A DNA stretch of 64,000 nt, from positions 1 to 64,000 of the forward strand of contig NSIG01000026.1 in the NCBI GenBank assembly GCA_002737275.1. Reading direction: 5' to 3'. Source of the stretch: Opitutia bacterium. GTDB lineage: Bacteria; Verrucomicrobiota; Verrucomicrobiia; Opitutales; Opitutaceae. The notes beneath the pieces were generated by a model. The model had not been told where the DNA came from. It searched no databases and worked only from the letters and a program-made list of their open reading frames with translations. The translations under genes and the position numbers were made by a program. Position 1 is the first letter of the stretch. Every line of letters starts with the position of its first letter. Below, piece by piece: positions 23,430-33,147 of this stretch.

Positions 23430-24497
23430 ATGTCGAACTACCAAGTCCCCGCTTTTCTCGCCGATCTTCTGCACGCTCGATCACCCTCCGGTTACGAGGG
23501 AGAGGCGCAGGCGGTCTTTGACCGCTACGTAAAACCTGCCGCCGACACCTATACGAACGACGCGTTGGGCAACCGCATCGCTACTCTAAATCCAAATGGC
23601 GATCCGGTGCTGATGCTTGCGGGCCACATGGACGAACTCGGACTCATCATCACTTACGTCAACAAAGACGGTTTTATCTATTTCGACACCATCGGCGGCC
23701 ACGATCGCACCGTGATTTCAGGACGCCGGGTCATCATTCAAACGGCCACCGGCCCCGTCAAAGGCGTCACCGGCAAACGTGCGATTCACCTCATGAATGA
23801 AGGGGATCGCAAGAAAGTCCCGGAGATCCACGAAATCTGGATCGATATCGGGGCCCGGTCTAAAAAAGAGGCCCTTGAACGCATCGCAATCGGAGACGCC
23901 GCGACTTACGACCATGAGCTTGAACTGATCCACGGTAGCATCGGCACCGCTCGCGCCTTCGACAATAAAGTCGGCGCTTACGTCGTAGGGGAAACCCTCA
24001 TCCGGCTGGCGAAAGCGAAGAAGAAAATTTTAGCCAAGGTCGTCAGCGTCGCGACCGCCCAGGAAGAAATCGGCGTCCGCGGAGCCACCACTGCCGCTTA
24101 CGCGGTGAACCCGCACATCGCGCTCGCCGTCGACGTCGGCCACGCCACCGACCACCCCGATTGCGACAATCGCAAATACGGCGAGACCAAACTCGGCGGC
24201 GGCCCGATCATTTGCCGCGGCGCAAATATCAATCCCAAGATTTTCGCCCGCTTGGTCGCCGCCGCAAAGAAACTAAAAATCCCCTACCAGATTGAAGCTG
24301 ACCCGCGACCGACGGGCACTGACGCCCGCGCAATTCAAATGGGCCGAGGAGGTATCGCCACCGGCTTGGTCAGCATTCCGCTGCGCTATATGCACACCCC
24401 AAGCGAAATCGTGGATCTCGAAGATGTGGAGCGTTGCGTGCAGCTCTTCGTAGAATTCGCCAAGGGGCTCGAACAAGGCGATTACGCCCACTGGTAA
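23430..24497 (+). CDS. M42 family metallopeptidase (tetrahedral aminopeptidase/endoglucanase M-like)
   Basis: A 355-residue cytoplasmic M42 peptidase of usual length. Seen: SPSGYEGEAQ, the metal ligand His in LAGHMDELGLIITYV, bridging Asp in GTARAFDNKVGAYVV, the catalytic and ligand Glu pair in ATAQEEIGVRGA, Asp in LAVDVGHATD, and the last ligand His in RYMHTPSEIVDLEDV. Such enzymes form dodecameric aminopeptidases. The ATG at 23430 gives the family N-terminus MSNYQVPAFLADLL; a frame extension to 23379 overlaps the hisA start and looks non-coding. Confidence 0.92.
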   Translation: MSNYQVPAFLADLLHARSPSGYEGEAQAVFDRYVKPAADTYTNDALGNRIATLNPNGDPVLMLAGHMDELGLIITYVNKDGFIYFDTIGGHDRTVISGRRVIIQTATGPVKGVTGKRAIHLMNEGDRKKVPEIHEIWIDIGARSKKEALERIAIGDAATYDHELELIHGSIGTARAFDNKVGAYVVGETLIRLAKAKKKILAKVVSVATAQEEIGVRGATTAAYAVNPHIALAVDVGHATDHPDCDNRKYGETKLGGGPIICRGANINPKIFARLVAAAKKLKIPYQIEADPRPTGTDARAIQMGRGGIATGLVSIPLRYMHTPSEIVDLEDVERCVQLFVEFAKGLEQGDYAHW

Positions 24498-24526
24498 GCT
24501 TCAGAACGGCGCCAGGATGCTGAGCC

Positions 24527-25819
24527 TCACGCCGCGTTCTCCGTCGGCTCACTTTTCGCCGCGCGTCTGAGCGTGGGTTTACGACGCCCGGCGACCACGG
24601 TCGCATCGATGATGACCTCCGTCACATCGTCTCGCTGGGGCAGCTCGTACATCACTTCCAGCATGATGTTCTCCATGATCGACCGCAGCGCTCGGGCTCC
24701 GGTCTTCAGCTCAATCGCCTTTTGCGCGATGGCTTTGACCGCATCCGAAGTGAAGCGCAGGCGCACCCCGTCCATCGCAAAGAGTTTCGCGTACTGCTTC
24801 ACCGTCGCGTTCTTGGTCTTCAACAGAATCTTCTCTAAATCCGCGACGGACAGTTGATCTAAAACTGACACGACGGGCAGGCGGCCGATGAATTCGGGGA
24901 TCATCCCGAAGCGCACCAAATCCTCCGGCGCGATTTTTTTCATCATCTCGTCCGGGGTGAGTTCGTGGTCGGCCACGTTGACGTGAAACCCAAGCGAACT
25001 GGAACCCAGTCGCTTCTTGATAATCTGATCGAGTCCCACGAAGGCACCGCCGCAAATAAAGAGGATATTGGCCGTATTGACCTGAATATACTCCTGATTC
25101 GGATGCTTCCGCCCTCCCTGCGGAGGGACGTTGCAAACCGTCCCTTCGAGGATCTTCAACAAGGCCTGCTGCACCCCTTCGCCCGAAACATCCCGGGTAA
25201 TCGAAACGTTTTCCGTCGTGCGCCGAATCTTGTCGATCTCGTCGATGTAAATAATCCCGCACTCGGCCCGTTTAACGTCGTAGTTGGCGGCCTGCAACAA
25301 TCGCAGCACCACGTTCTCAACGTCCTCCCCCACGTAGCCCGCTTCGGTCAGTGTCGTCGCATCGGAGATCGCAAAGGGCACATCCAAAATCCGCGCCAAG
25401 GTTCGCGCGAGCAGAGTTTTGCCGGAGCCAGTCGGACCGGAGAGCAAGATATTGCTCTTTTCCACCTCCACCTCGGTGAACTCCGGCGAAAGCGCGATCG
25501 ATTCCCGTGGTGACTGGCCGGAGTCGAACCGCAGTCGCTTGTAGTGGTTGTAAACCGCGACTGAGAGCACCTTCTTCGCGTGATCTTGCCCGATCACAAA
25601 ATCATCAAGCGTCCGCCGAATTTCCGCGGGCTTAATTAAGCGAATCATCGGTTTCGCGTCCGCTGTGGACGCGGGCTTGATCTCGCGGTCGATGATCGTC
25701 TTGCAGACGTTGACGCACGAGTCGCAAATATAGACGCCGGGCCCCGCGATAATCTTTTTAACCTCGGCCTGCGATTTTCCGCAGAACGAGCATAAGGTGA
25801 CGCGTGACGATTTGGCCAT
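24527..25819 (-). CDS. clpX: ATP-dependent Clp protease ATP-binding subunit ClpX
   Basis: A 430-residue AAA+ unfoldase. The N-terminal zinc-binding domain has Cys10, Cys13, Cys32 and Cys35 (CSFC ... CDSC). Walker A is GPTGSGKT, Walker B is [10 protein letters not shown], and the pore-loop and sensor-2 regions follow ([19 protein letters not shown]). ClpX unfolds substrates for ClpP. It is the last gene of the tig-clpP-clpX cluster, about 90 bases past clpP. The start MAKSSRV at 25819 is preferred over an alternative three codons upstream. Confidence 0.96.
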   Translation of the reverse strand: MAKSSRVTLCSFCGKSQAEVKKIIAGPGVYICDSCVNVCKTIIDREIKPASTADAKPMIRLIKPAEIRRTLDDFVIGQDHAKKVLSVAVYNHYKRLRFDSGQSPRESIALSPEFTEVEVEKSNILLSGPTGSGKTLLARTLARILDVPFAISDATTLTEAGYVGEDVENVVLRLLQAANYDVKRAECGIIYIDEIDKIRRTTENVSITRDVSGEGVQQALLKILEGTVCNVPPQGGRKHPNQEYIQVNTANILFICGGAFVGLDQIIKKRLGSSSLGFHVNVADHELTPDEMMKKIAPEDLVRFGMIPEFIGRLPVVSVLDQLSVADLEKILLKTKNATVKQYAKLFAMDGVRLRFTSDAVKAIAQKAIELKTGARALRSIMENIMLEVMYELPQRDDVTEVIIDATVVAGRRKPTLRRAAKSEPTENAA

Positions 25820-25909
25820 GAGGAGCACGTTGCTCAGGCCAACATCTGAGTCCAGTGCGGAGTTCGCTTCAGCTGTTCCTCGCGCGCTCCCGTCCTGCTT
25901 GCCCTTAAA

Positions 25910-26536
25910 TCAAGCCGCGCTCGGCACCACGATCTTTTGAGCTTCGCGGGTCGAAGCGATCACGTGATCGACGATCCCGTAAGCTTTGGCCTCGTCCGCC
26001 GCCATGTAGTAATCGCGATCGGAGTTCGCTTCCACATCGGCTACAGGCTTGCCCGTGTGCTTCGCCAAAACCCCGTTGAGGGTCTCGCGCCAACGGATGA
26101 TTTCTCGGGCCGCGATGGCGATGTCCGCCGTTTGTCCGCCCGCGCCACCGCTGGGTTGGTGAATCATAACCCGGCTGTTCGGCAGCGCGAACCGCTTCCC
26201 CTTGGTCCCCGCGGCGAGCAGCACCGTGCTCATACTCGCAACCATGCCGATGCAATAGGTAACGACGTCGAATTGCATGAAATTCATCGTGTCGTAAATC
26301 GCCATGCCGGCGGTCACGCTGCCGCCCGGAGAGTTGATATAAACATGAACGTCTTTTTTTGCGTCCTCCATTTGGAGATACAGCATCTGGGCGATAACCA
26401 AGTTGGCGACCTGGTCATCAATGGGCGTGCCGATGAAAATAATTCTGTCCTTCAGCAGTCGCGAGTAGACGTCCATGGCCCGAGTCTCGCGGCCGTTACT
26501 GTCATAAATGGTGGGATTCGGCAGGTAATAGCTCAC
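25910..26536 (-). CDS. clpP: ATP-dependent Clp protease proteolytic subunit ClpP
   Basis: A 208-residue serine protease. The catalytic triad is Ser101 ([10 protein letters not shown]), His126 ([10 protein letters not shown]) and Asp175 ([12 protein letters not shown]). A GTG at 26536 is chosen because the protein then begins [20 protein letters not shown], which matches the usual ClpP start (SYYVPNV...GER), and lies 16 bases after the tig stop codon; the longer frame to 26653 overlaps tig. ClpP assembles as a tetradecamer with ClpX for regulated proteolysis. Confidence 0.94.
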   Translation of the reverse strand: MSYYLPNPTIYDSNGRETRAMDVYSRLLKDRIIFIGTPIDDQVANLVIAQMLYLQMEDAKKDVHVYINSPGGSVTAGMAIYDTMNFMQFDVVTYCIGMVASMSTVLLAAGTKGKRFALPNSRVMIHQPSGGAGGQTADIAIAAREIIRWRETLNGVLAKHTGKPVADVEANSDRDYYMAADEAKAYGIVDHVIASTREAQKIVVPSAA

Positions 26537-26552
26537 GGTATTTTGGATTCGC

Positions 26553-27875
26553 TCAAATCTTTGGCGGAGTCGTTGAGACGCTAGCTTTCGAGACCAAGAA
26601 ATCAACCGCCTTGTCGAAAATGATGTTCTGCTGAATGGCGCGAAGTTGATCACGGTCCTTCGTCAAATCCTTCACGAGCTTATCGGGTTTTTGACTGGTG
26701 CGACTGGCCTCCCGGTAGATAAAATTGTCGATGTCGCGCTCGCTCACCGTGATTTTCTCCGCAACGGCAATCTTGGCGAGGATGAGTTGAACTTTGACCC
26801 GCTGGGCAGCTGCTTTTTGGGCACCGGCAAACAATTCCTTTTTGTCCTTCTCGAACTGATCCTGCGGCACGCCGCGGCGCATGTTTTCCTCAATAAACTG
26901 ACGCAGAACGCTCTGGGTCTCGGACTCGATCAAGCTTTGAGGAATAGGAAACTCGATCTTGCCCGCAATCGCCTCGGTCACTTGGCGACGCTGCGCCGAC
27001 TGATTCTCGTAGTCTTTGCGCAACTTCAAATTGTTTCGAACGCTGGCTTTGAGCGCGTCGAGACTGTCGACCTGTTGGGACTTGAAAAACTCCTCGTCCA
27101 ATTCGGGCAACATGCGCTCCCGGATTTCCAAAACCTCGATCGCATAACTCGCCGCTTTTCCCGCCAGCGCAGGAGCCGGTGCGAAGTCTGACGGAAATGT
27201 GATCGTCACCGTTTTTTTATCGCCAGTTCTTAGTCCGGCCAACTCCTTCCCCAAGCCCGGCAGCACCCCTTCGTTGGTGCCCTCAACTTCTTCCCAAGTC
27301 TGCGGGACTTTACCGTAGATCTGTTTTTCTGGGATAATCTCGGCCACCGGCTTTCCATCAAGCGTGCCCTCGTAGGACAACTTCACGTAATCGGTCTTTT
27401 GCGCGGCGCGATCCGCCACCTTGAAGTCGGCGCGTTCACCGCGAAGCCCCTCGATCACCGCCTCGACTTCAGAATCGGTCGCCTCAGTCGGCGCGATTTC
27501 GGTCGGCAAGCCGACGTAGTCGGGCAAAGTAAACTCTGGACTGACATCGACGGTCAACGTCACCGCCGCAGACAGCCCTGCTTCAATCGTCCCCTCCTCA
27601 AGGTTTACGACGTTCAACACTTCCAATTTTTCCTGATCGAGCGCGCTCTTATAGGCTTTAGACACGATCTTCTGCTTAAATTCACCCGCGATCTCCTTGG
27701 CGTAACGCTTTAAGATCATCGACGCCGGCGCCTTGCCCGGCCGAAAGCCCGGCAACTGCGCAAACTTCGAAAATTCGACCACCGTTGCCTGATGTTCGGC
27801 GTCGACCTCGCTTCTGTCCAAGGTGACGACGATACTTTTGCGCGTTTCGGAGACGTTATTGAGTTGGATGTTCAC
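26553..27875 (-). CDS. tig: Trigger factor
   Basis: A 440-residue ribosome-associated chaperone with peptidyl-prolyl isomerase activity. The N-terminal ribosome-binding signature appears as [18 protein letters not shown], then the FKBP-like domain (about 150-240; [15 protein letters not shown]) and a long helical C-terminal chaperone domain. The GTG at 27875 gives [19 protein letters not shown] and the normal family length; an open frame extends to 28019 but would add 48 non-homologous residues overlapping the divergent tsaB start. It heads the tig-clpP-clpX cluster. Confidence 0.93.
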   Translation of the reverse strand: MNIQLNNVSETRKSIVVTLDRSEVDAEHQATVVEFSKFAQLPGFRPGKAPASMILKRYAKEIAGEFKQKIVSKAYKSALDQEKLEVLNVVNLEEGTIEAGLSAAVTLTVDVSPEFTLPDYVGLPTEIAPTEATDSEVEAVIEGLRGERADFKVADRAAQKTDYVKLSYEGTLDGKPVAEIIPEKQIYGKVPQTWEEVEGTNEGVLPGLGKELAGLRTGDKKTVTITFPSDFAPAPALAGKAASYAIEVLEIRERMLPELDEEFFKSQQVDSLDALKASVRNNLKLRKDYENQSAQRRQVTEAIAGKIEFPIPQSLIESETQSVLRQFIEENMRRGVPQDQFEKDKKELFAGAQKAAAQRVKVQLILAKIAVAEKITVSERDIDNFIYREASRTSQKPDKLVKDLTKDRDQLRAIQQNIIFDKAVDFLVSKASVSTTPPKI

Positions 27876-28003
27876 AGTGAGATTCTTAGAGGTAATTTCG
27901 CTAAATGAATCGGGCAACCTACGAAGCAGCCCATTACGGTCAATGCCGGATTCCGCCGTGCTGAGCGCTTGCAGGGCAAGGTCTCGAATCATTTGTATGG
28001 GGT

Positions 28004-28651
28004 ATGCTTTGCCTCTCAAACTTGCGCCGGGATCACGCGCCTCTGCTGCTAATCGATGCCGCTTCTCGCAACGTCCAAGTGGGGGTTTTTGCAGCCGACG
28101 GCGTTTCCCGTTGGTCCACGCAGGAGGCCGAAGCGGGGGTCGCCATCTTTCGCTGCATTGAAAAACTCGGGGTCAATTTGGACCGTATTCGTGGCTTTGT
28201 GTTTTGCGAAGGCCCCGGTTCGACGCTCGGCATCCGGACTTCCGCGATGGCCATTCGCACTTGGCAGAATCTGGCGCCCCGTCCCGCCTTTGCATACGGC
28301 AGTCTGGCGTTGCTGGCTCACGCACTCGGCCGGCCAGACGTCACCATCATCGCCGATGCGCGGCGCAGTTCTTGGCACGCCCAAAAACTGGGTCATCCCC
28401 TCCGTCGGTTGCTTGCCGAAGAATTGAAAGGCCCGCTCGTAACCCCTAGGCACTTCCGCACATGGTCACCCGAACCGGCAGGCACGACCGTTCACGACTA
28501 CGCCGTGGAACACCTGATCGAGACAACCAAGGAGCTGTCGCTCTTTCGCCCAATCGAATCGCCCGACGCCTTTCTTCATCACGAGCCAAGCTTCGTGATG
28601 TGGTCTCCCACCATTCACCGGGCGCCGGTGAGTAGCACCCGGGAGGGTTGA
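28004..28651 (+). CDS. tsaB: tRNA threonylcarbamoyladenosine biosynthesis protein TsaB-like
   Basis: A 215-residue protein of the TsaB/YeaZ ASKHA family. Seen: LLLIDAASRNVQVGVFAADG at the N-terminal phosphate-1-like loop and FVFCEGPGSTLGIRTSAMAIRTW, the typical GPGSfTGlR segment. TsaB is the scaffold partner of TsaD in making t6A37 in ANN-decoding tRNAs. The match is moderate: the usual ID(T/S)S is IDAAS, and the C-terminal half is divergent. It is divergent from tig with a shared promoter region of about 130 bases. Confidence 0.8.
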   Translation: MLCLSNLRRDHAPLLLIDAASRNVQVGVFAADGVSRWSTQEAEAGVAIFRCIEKLGVNLDRIRGFVFCEGPGSTLGIRTSAMAIRTWQNLAPRPAFAYGSLALLAHALGRPDVTIIADARRSSWHAQKLGHPLRRLLAEELKGPLVTPRHFRTWSPEPAGTTVHDYAVEHLIETTKELSLFRPIESPDAFLHHEPSFVMWSPTIHRAPVSSTREG

Positions 28652-28716
28652 GAGCTTGCCTGAGTTATGCGAAGCGGCAGGGGCGAAAGGTATCGCGCTT
28701 TGCGGTGTAGTCTTAA

Positions 28717-28935
28717 ATTCGTTTATCACCGAACGAAGCTTACAATTATTTCCCGCAAGCGGTTAATTATATCGGAAATTATGACTTGGCCAATCAAACC
28801 GCGTGGCAGTCAAATGATCTCCAAATCGCGCCCGTTTCCGCGCCCGCGACTTGCGGCGCGATTTTCACGGGTGCCTGCTGCGTCGCCCTGATCTACTGGC
28901 GCCGGCGGCGATCATCTCTGCCGAAGCAAAAAAGG
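28717..28935 (+). pseudogene. Remnant of a secreted protein with a PEP-CTERM-like tail
   Basis: An AT-richer stretch whose plus-strand frame, open from 28717, reads PNEAYNYFPQAVNYIGNYDL, a gap, then APVSAPATCGAIFTGACCVA and LIYWRRRR (ending about 28912). Proline-x-x-hydrophobic helix-Arg4 is the layout of a PEP-CTERM sorting tail, with PEP degraded to APA. The usual stop after the arginines is missing and the frame continues into antisense miaA. No start codon with a signal peptide is present, so it is a 3' fragment. No exosortase is in the window. Confidence 0.5.
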
Positions 28936-29859
28936 TTATCCAGAAGTATTGATGCCCGGAAAATCGGCCCCAGCGTCGACCACCGAAACGGCCCGATGCG
29001 GAGGAACTTGAGTCCGGAACCACGTCCGTTGCTTCCGAACCAAGCCTTTCGTATTCTTGACGATCTCATCAACCAAGTCGCGTTCCGCGATCCGTCCATC
29101 GAACAACGCCAAAACTTCCCGGTAGCCGATCGCGCGCGCCGCGCTGGGATTTTGCTCAAGACCAGCGGCTCGTAGACGACGCACTTCGTCGACCAGCCCG
29201 GCTCGGATCATGGCTCTTACCCGGGCCTCAATTCGTTGGGCCAGCTCGTCGGCCGGGCGGGTAAGTTCCAGCAATTCGACGGGCCAATCGGCAAACGCGC
29301 CCGGCTTCGCCGAGAACTCCGCCTTCAACTGCTTCAGCGTTCGCCCCGTCGCCAAGCACCGCTCCAACGCCCTCGTTACCCGGCGCGGATTATCGAAATC
29401 CAGCGAACCCAAATCATTCGCATTCAGTTCGCGCAACTCGCCCACCAGCGCCGCAAGCCCAAGCTTTGCCCTGCGGGCTTCTACCTCCGCGCGCAGTTCT
29501 GCCGGCACCGTCACATCGTCGGCCACCGGCGCCAAAAACGATTTCAGGTAAAATCCGCTTCCACCCGTCACCAACACCGCCCGACCCCGCGCCTCGATCT
29601 GCTTCACCGCCTCCCGCGCCAATCCGATGTAGCGGGCCACATCCATCGCCTCGGACACCCCGCAGATGTCGATCAGGTGATGCGGCACCCTGGCCAACTC
29701 GTCGGCGCTGGGTTTCGCCGTGCCGATGTCCATGCCCCGGTAAAACAAAAGCGAGTCGCATGAAACTATCTCTGCCCCGTGGGACTCCGCCCAGCGCAGC
29801 GCCCACTCCGTCTTACCTACCGCCGTGCAGCCGGTGAGAACGTGAATCGTAGATTTCAT
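28936..29859 (-). CDS. miaA: tRNA dimethylallyltransferase
   Basis: A 307-residue MiaA. It transfers a dimethylallyl group to A37 of tRNAs reading UNN codons. Seen: P-loop GCTAVGKTEWAL, the catalytic-Asp motif VSCDSLLFYRGMDIGTAKPS (normally DSMQVY), HHLIDI, LVTGGSGFYLKSFL, and RRVTRALE. DSLLFYRG instead of DSxQxY is a mild variation that retains the Asp. The C-terminal part has the KNTKGLVRKQRTWFR segment. It lies just downstream of a GGDEF remnant on the same strand. Confidence 0.93.
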   Translation of the reverse strand: MKSTIHVLTGCTAVGKTEWALRWAESHGAEIVSCDSLLFYRGMDIGTAKPSADELARVPHHLIDICGVSEAMDVARYIGLAREAVKQIEARGRAVLVTGGSGFYLKSFLAPVADDVTVPAELRAEVEARRAKLGLAALVGELRELNANDLGSLDFDNPRRVTRALERCLATGRTLKQLKAEFSAKPGAFADWPVELLELTRPADELAQRIEARVRAMIRAGLVDEVRRLRAAGLEQNPSAARAIGYREVLALFDGRIAERDLVDEIVKNTKGLVRKQRTWFRTQVPPHRAVSVVDAGADFPGINTSG

Positions 29860-29868
29860 GCCATGAGC

Positions 29869-30141
29869 TCAATACTCTTTCAGGTGCCGGGCGAGCCGAA
29901 GGATCAGGTCTCGCAAACCCGCTCGGGCCGTTCCCGTTCGCTGCTTCTTAAACACTTCGGCCATTTCGGCGCGAGTCATCACTCGATTGCGTCCGCCGCC
30001 CTTGACCGCATCGAGCGAACGATCGGCCGCGACGCTCAACCGCCCGAGCCAAGACCCATCTTCGGGCAACACCGCCACTCCGCCGCTGATCGTCAGCCTC
30101 AACGCCACTCCGCTCTCGATCATCACCGGGTTGGCCGCCAC
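29869..30141 (-). pseudogene. 3' remnant of a GGDEF domain protein gene
   Basis: A 90-codon frame reads LRLTISGGVAVLPEDGSWLG and VAADRSLDAVKGGGRNRV, the C-terminal strand-helix of diguanylate cyclase domains (TISxGVA ... ADxALYxAKxxGRNRV). The RxGGDEF active-site part is absent and a TGA lies five codons upstream of the first possible start. Upstream in another frame there is a coherent piece, RKILTIDADRRQLRVTPANF and beyond (about 30168-30320), which may belong to the same lost protein. It cannot make c-di-GMP. Confidence 0.6.
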
Positions 30142-30347
30142 AGCTGACCGTCTTCATCGGTCGACGCCTACTCGAGTAAGTAGAGCTCGCCCTGAAAGTT
30201 CGTAAAATTCGCCGGCGTGACCCGAAGCTGCCGCCGGTCAGCGTCAATCGTGAGGATCTTCCTACTAGACCGCCAGCGCACCGACCCGCACCCGCAGGGA
30301 AAATTTAAATCCCGCCCCACTTTTTTATCCAGTTTGGGCGCGTGAGC

Positions 30348-31148
30348 TTAGCGACGAGTCCCGGCGACCAAATCGACCGCCTTTTCCTCCATCATGGCCG
30401 CGATCCGCGCGGGTGTCGCCAAGTTATCCTTGATCACATTCACCAAGGCGCTGCCCACGACCACCCCGTCGGCAAGCGCCGCCACTTGGGCCACTTGGGC
30501 GCGGCTGCCGATCCCGAAACCCACGGCGATCGGCAAGCGTGTATGGATCCGAATGCGGGCCACCGCCTCCGCAATCCCGCCGGCCACATCCGAGCGCACC
30601 CCGGTCACGCCTTCGCGTGACACATAGTAAATAAAACCGGTGGTTGCCGCCGTGATTTTTTCGATTCGCGCCGCCGGGGTCGTAGGAGCCACGATGCACA
30701 CCGTATCCACTCCGTGTTGGGCGGCGGCCGCAGCGAATTCCGCGCCCTCCTCGGGCGGCAAATCGAGCACCAACATGCCGTCAGCCCCGGCCGCTTTCGC
30801 CGCTTTCACGTAGCCATCGATCCCATTCGAAAACACGAGATTGTAATAGGTGTAAAATACAACCGGCACCTCGCTAAACTCACGGATGCGCCGCACAAAC
30901 TCGAAGACTTTCGCCGCCGTCATGCCGCCTTCCAACGCCCGCTGCGCCGCCAGTTGGTTCGTAAGTCCATCCGCCAACGGGTCCGAAAACGGCACCCCCA
31001 GCTCCAACACGTCGATGCCGCTTTTGATCAAGGCCCGGCAGGCCTCCAATGAGATGTCGAAACTTGGGTCTCCCGCGCACAAGTAAGCAACGAAGGCGGC
31101 GCGGTTTTGTTCACCGGCACGGGAGAAAGCATGGGCGATACGGGACAT
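30348..31148 (-). CDS. trpA: Tryptophan synthase alpha chain
   Basis: A 266-residue TIM-barrel TrpA that cleaves indole-3-glycerol phosphate to indole. Catalytic Glu is in LELGVPFSDPLADG and catalytic Asp in the same motif (SDPLADG); phosphate-binding segments are GFGIGSRAQV and ADGVVVGSALV. The motif continues DGLTNQ rather than DGPxIQ, a tolerated variant. It stands apart from other trp genes here. The ATG at 31148 gives MSRIAHAFSRA; an ATG four codons upstream is possible. Confidence 0.94.
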   Translation of the reverse strand: MSRIAHAFSRAGEQNRAAFVAYLCAGDPSFDISLEACRALIKSGIDVLELGVPFSDPLADGLTNQLAAQRALEGGMTAAKVFEFVRRIREFSEVPVVFYTYYNLVFSNGIDGYVKAAKAAGADGMLVLDLPPEEGAEFAAAAAQHGVDTVCIVAPTTPAARIEKITAATTGFIYYVSREGVTGVRSDVAGGIAEAVARIRIHTRLPIAVGFGIGSRAQVAQVAALADGVVVGSALVNVIKDNLATPARIAAMMEEKAVDLVAGTRR

Positions 31149-31316
31149 GTTGCCGTCCATCGGCGCAAAAACCCTTTCACGGAGCAAAGAGAAATTTTTT
31201 CGTCCCGGAAACTTAACCCGGCCTCGGGGTGTCGGAATCGTTACAATTCTCCGCCTGTTCCCGACCCGCTTGCGTGTAACGAATCGCTCCCTTTCCCTCA
31301 CTCTTCTCTGTTTCAA

Positions 31317-32318
31317 ATGCCCTCTATCCGCCCAAAACAAAAGTCGCCGTCTTCCACGAAGGTCCGCCGTCGGTCATCGCCGAAGCCTCAGCCATCGCAG
31401 TCATCATCACAGCGGGACCTGCTCTATCGACGAATCCGGCATGAGATCATCGACGACCTCGACGAAGAGGTGGAGATGGAGCGCGCCGACTGGGACCCGA
31501 AGGCCGCCCGCAATGCCTCGTCCGCTGCGGGCACCGCGACCGAACGTGCCCAGCGCGACTTCTACTTCAAGGAACTCTACCGCCTCCAGACGCAGCTTGT
31601 ATCGCTGCAGGACTGGGTGGTTCAGACCGGGCACCGGATGGTCATCGTCTGCGAAGGCCGGGATGCCGCAGGCAAGGGCGGCATCATCAAGCGGATCACC
31701 CAGCACCTGAATCCCCGAGTTTGCCGCGTGGCCGCCCTGCCTGCGCCCACCGACCGCGAAAAGACCCAATGGTATTTCCAACGCTACATCGCCCACTTGC
31801 CGGCGGCCGGCGAGATCGTGCTCTTCGACCGCAGTTGGTATAACCGAGCCGGGGTCGAGCGGGTGATGGGCTTTTGCAGCGATCCCGAATACGAGGAGTT
31901 TTTCCGCACGGTGCCCGAATTCGAAAAAATGCTGATCCGTTCCGGCATCCAAGTGGTGAAATATTGGTTCTCTATTTCGGACGAGGAACAGGAGTTTCGC
32001 TTCCGCGCCCGGATCAACGATCCCCTCAAACAGTGGAAACTCAGCCCCATGGATCTCGAATCCCGCAAGCGCTGGGAACTCTACACCAAGGCCAAAGAAA
32101 TCATGCTCCGGCGCACCCACATTCCTGAGGCGCCGTGGTGGGTCATCCCCGCCGTGGACAAAAAGAAGGCGCGCCTCAATTGCATCCGGCATCTTCTCTC
32201 CCAAGTAAACTACCGGGAGATCAAGCATCCCCGGATCGTTCTGCCAAAACGCGTCCACTCCCCCGACTACCTCCGGGTGCCGGTGCCCGAAGAGATTTTT
32301 ATTCCCCAGTTCTATTGA
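31317..32318 (+). CDS. ppk2: Polyphosphate kinase 2 family protein
   Basis: A 333-residue PPK2 with a basic Ser/Pro/Lys-rich N-terminal extension of about 30 residues. The P-loop is CEGRDAAGKGG (Walker A), Walker B is VLFDRSWYNRAGVERVMGF, and the lid and C-terminal motifs SPMDLESRKRWELYTKAKE and WWVIPAVDKKKARLNCIRHL are complete. Such enzymes phosphorylate nucleoside di- or monophosphates with polyphosphate. The ATG at 31317 is chosen over frame extensions with no homology. It is divergent from trpA and followed closely by a small hypothetical gene. Confidence 0.93.
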   Translation: MPSIRPKQKSPSSTKVRRRSSPKPQPSQSSSQRDLLYRRIRHEIIDDLDEEVEMERADWDPKAARNASSAAGTATERAQRDFYFKELYRLQTQLVSLQDWVVQTGHRMVIVCEGRDAAGKGGIIKRITQHLNPRVCRVAALPAPTDREKTQWYFQRYIAHLPAAGEIVLFDRSWYNRAGVERVMGFCSDPEYEEFFRTVPEFEKMLIRSGIQVVKYWFSISDEEQEFRFRARINDPLKQWKLSPMDLESRKRWELYTKAKEIMLRRTHIPEAPWWVIPAVDKKKARLNCIRHLLSQVNYREIKHPRIVLPKRVHSPDYLRVPVPEEIFIPQFY

Positions 32319-32367
32319 GAAAAACGTCCCGTTGACCTCGGAGGGCAACCCGACCAATTCACCGGTC

Positions 32368-32649
32368 ATGGAACTTCCCGTCGTCGACCAAGACTTTCTC
32401 CGCGAGCTCGTAAAGGTTTCCCGCCAAAAACACCATCACGTGAAATGGGTGGATCGCGACGGCACGGATCGCGTCACCACCGTGAGCCAAACCGAGGTGG
32501 TGCGTCTCAACGCGCTCGCCCAACGCCTTCGGATCGGCAAGACCGAACTCATGCGCCAAGCCGCCCACTTACCCGCGGCCCGAAAAATCTCGGCTGTTTC
32601 CAGCCACACAAAAATTGACAGCGCCGCAATCAGTGCGACCAATCTTTGA
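32368..32649 (+). CDS. Small hypothetical protein downstream of ppk2
   Basis: About 93 residues, without signal peptide or membrane segment. The sequence VDQDFLRELVKVSRQKHHHV followed by TTVSQTEVVRLNALAQRLRIGKTELMRQAAHLP suggests a small helical protein, possibly a ribbon-helix-helix-like or helix-turn-helix fold, but I recognise no family. A TTG at 32332 would extend it by 12 residues. It begins about 50 bases after ppk2 and precedes a Dabb protein gene. Coding potential is moderate. Confidence 0.5.
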   Translation: MELPVVDQDFLRELVKVSRQKHHHVKWVDRDGTDRVTTVSQTEVVRLNALAQRLRIGKTELMRQAAHLPAARKISAVSSHTKIDSAAISATNL

Positions 32650-32704
32650 GCTGGGTGCCGCGTTTGGCATCCGTGCAAACATCAACGTCTCCGCTTCATC
32701 CCAA

Positions 32705-33073
32705 ATGAACAAAATCCTGCTCGCCCTCGTCACCGCCGGCCTCCTTGCGCTCGGCACCGTCAACGCCTCGGCTCAAACTGCGCCGAAGTCGGTCATCCAC
32801 GTCGTCACTGTTTCATGGAAAGAGGACGCCAAGCCTGAGCAGATCAAAGCCGCCCTCGACGGTGTCACCGCCATGCCGGCCAAGTTCAAGGGCATGACCC
32901 GCACCTGGGTGAAGGCCATCAAGGTTCAAGGCACCGCGACCCATGCGATCGTCATGGAATTTGCCGACGAAGCCGCGCTTAAGGCTTACTCCGGGAGCGA
33001 CGCCCAAAAAGACTGGTATAAAGCCTACCTGTCTATCCGCGGTAAGAGCACGACCTTCGACATCACCAACTGA
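32705..33073 (+). CDS. Secreted Dabb (stress-responsive A/B barrel) domain protein
   Basis: A 122-residue protein with a signal peptide (MNKILLALVTAGLLALGTVNASA, cleavage about residue 23). The mature part SVIHVVTVSWKEDAKPEQIK through HAIVMEFADEAALKAYSGSD and WYKAYLSIRGKSTTFDITN matches the ferredoxin-like Dabb fold, which forms dimeric barrels. Function is unknown for most members; export is the noteworthy trait. A strong terminator follows. The ATG at 32705 begins the signal peptide. Confidence 0.82.
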   Translation: MNKILLALVTAGLLALGTVNASAQTAPKSVIHVVTVSWKEDAKPEQIKAALDGVTAMPAKFKGMTRTWVKAIKVQGTATHAIVMEFADEAALKAYSGSDAQKDWYKAYLSIRGKSTTFDITN

Positions 33074-33101
33074 GCCGACTGGCTCAGGTCAGTTTTAGCA
33101 G

Positions 33102-33129
33102 GAGCCGCCCCGCAGGCGGCTCTTTTTTT
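33102..33129 (+). terminator. Intrinsic terminator after the Dabb gene
   Basis: GAGCCGCC-CCGCA-GGCGGCTC is an 8-bp perfect stem followed by seven T. Confidence 0.88.
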
Positions 33130-33147
33130 GCGCCCCGGTTCAGGAAC

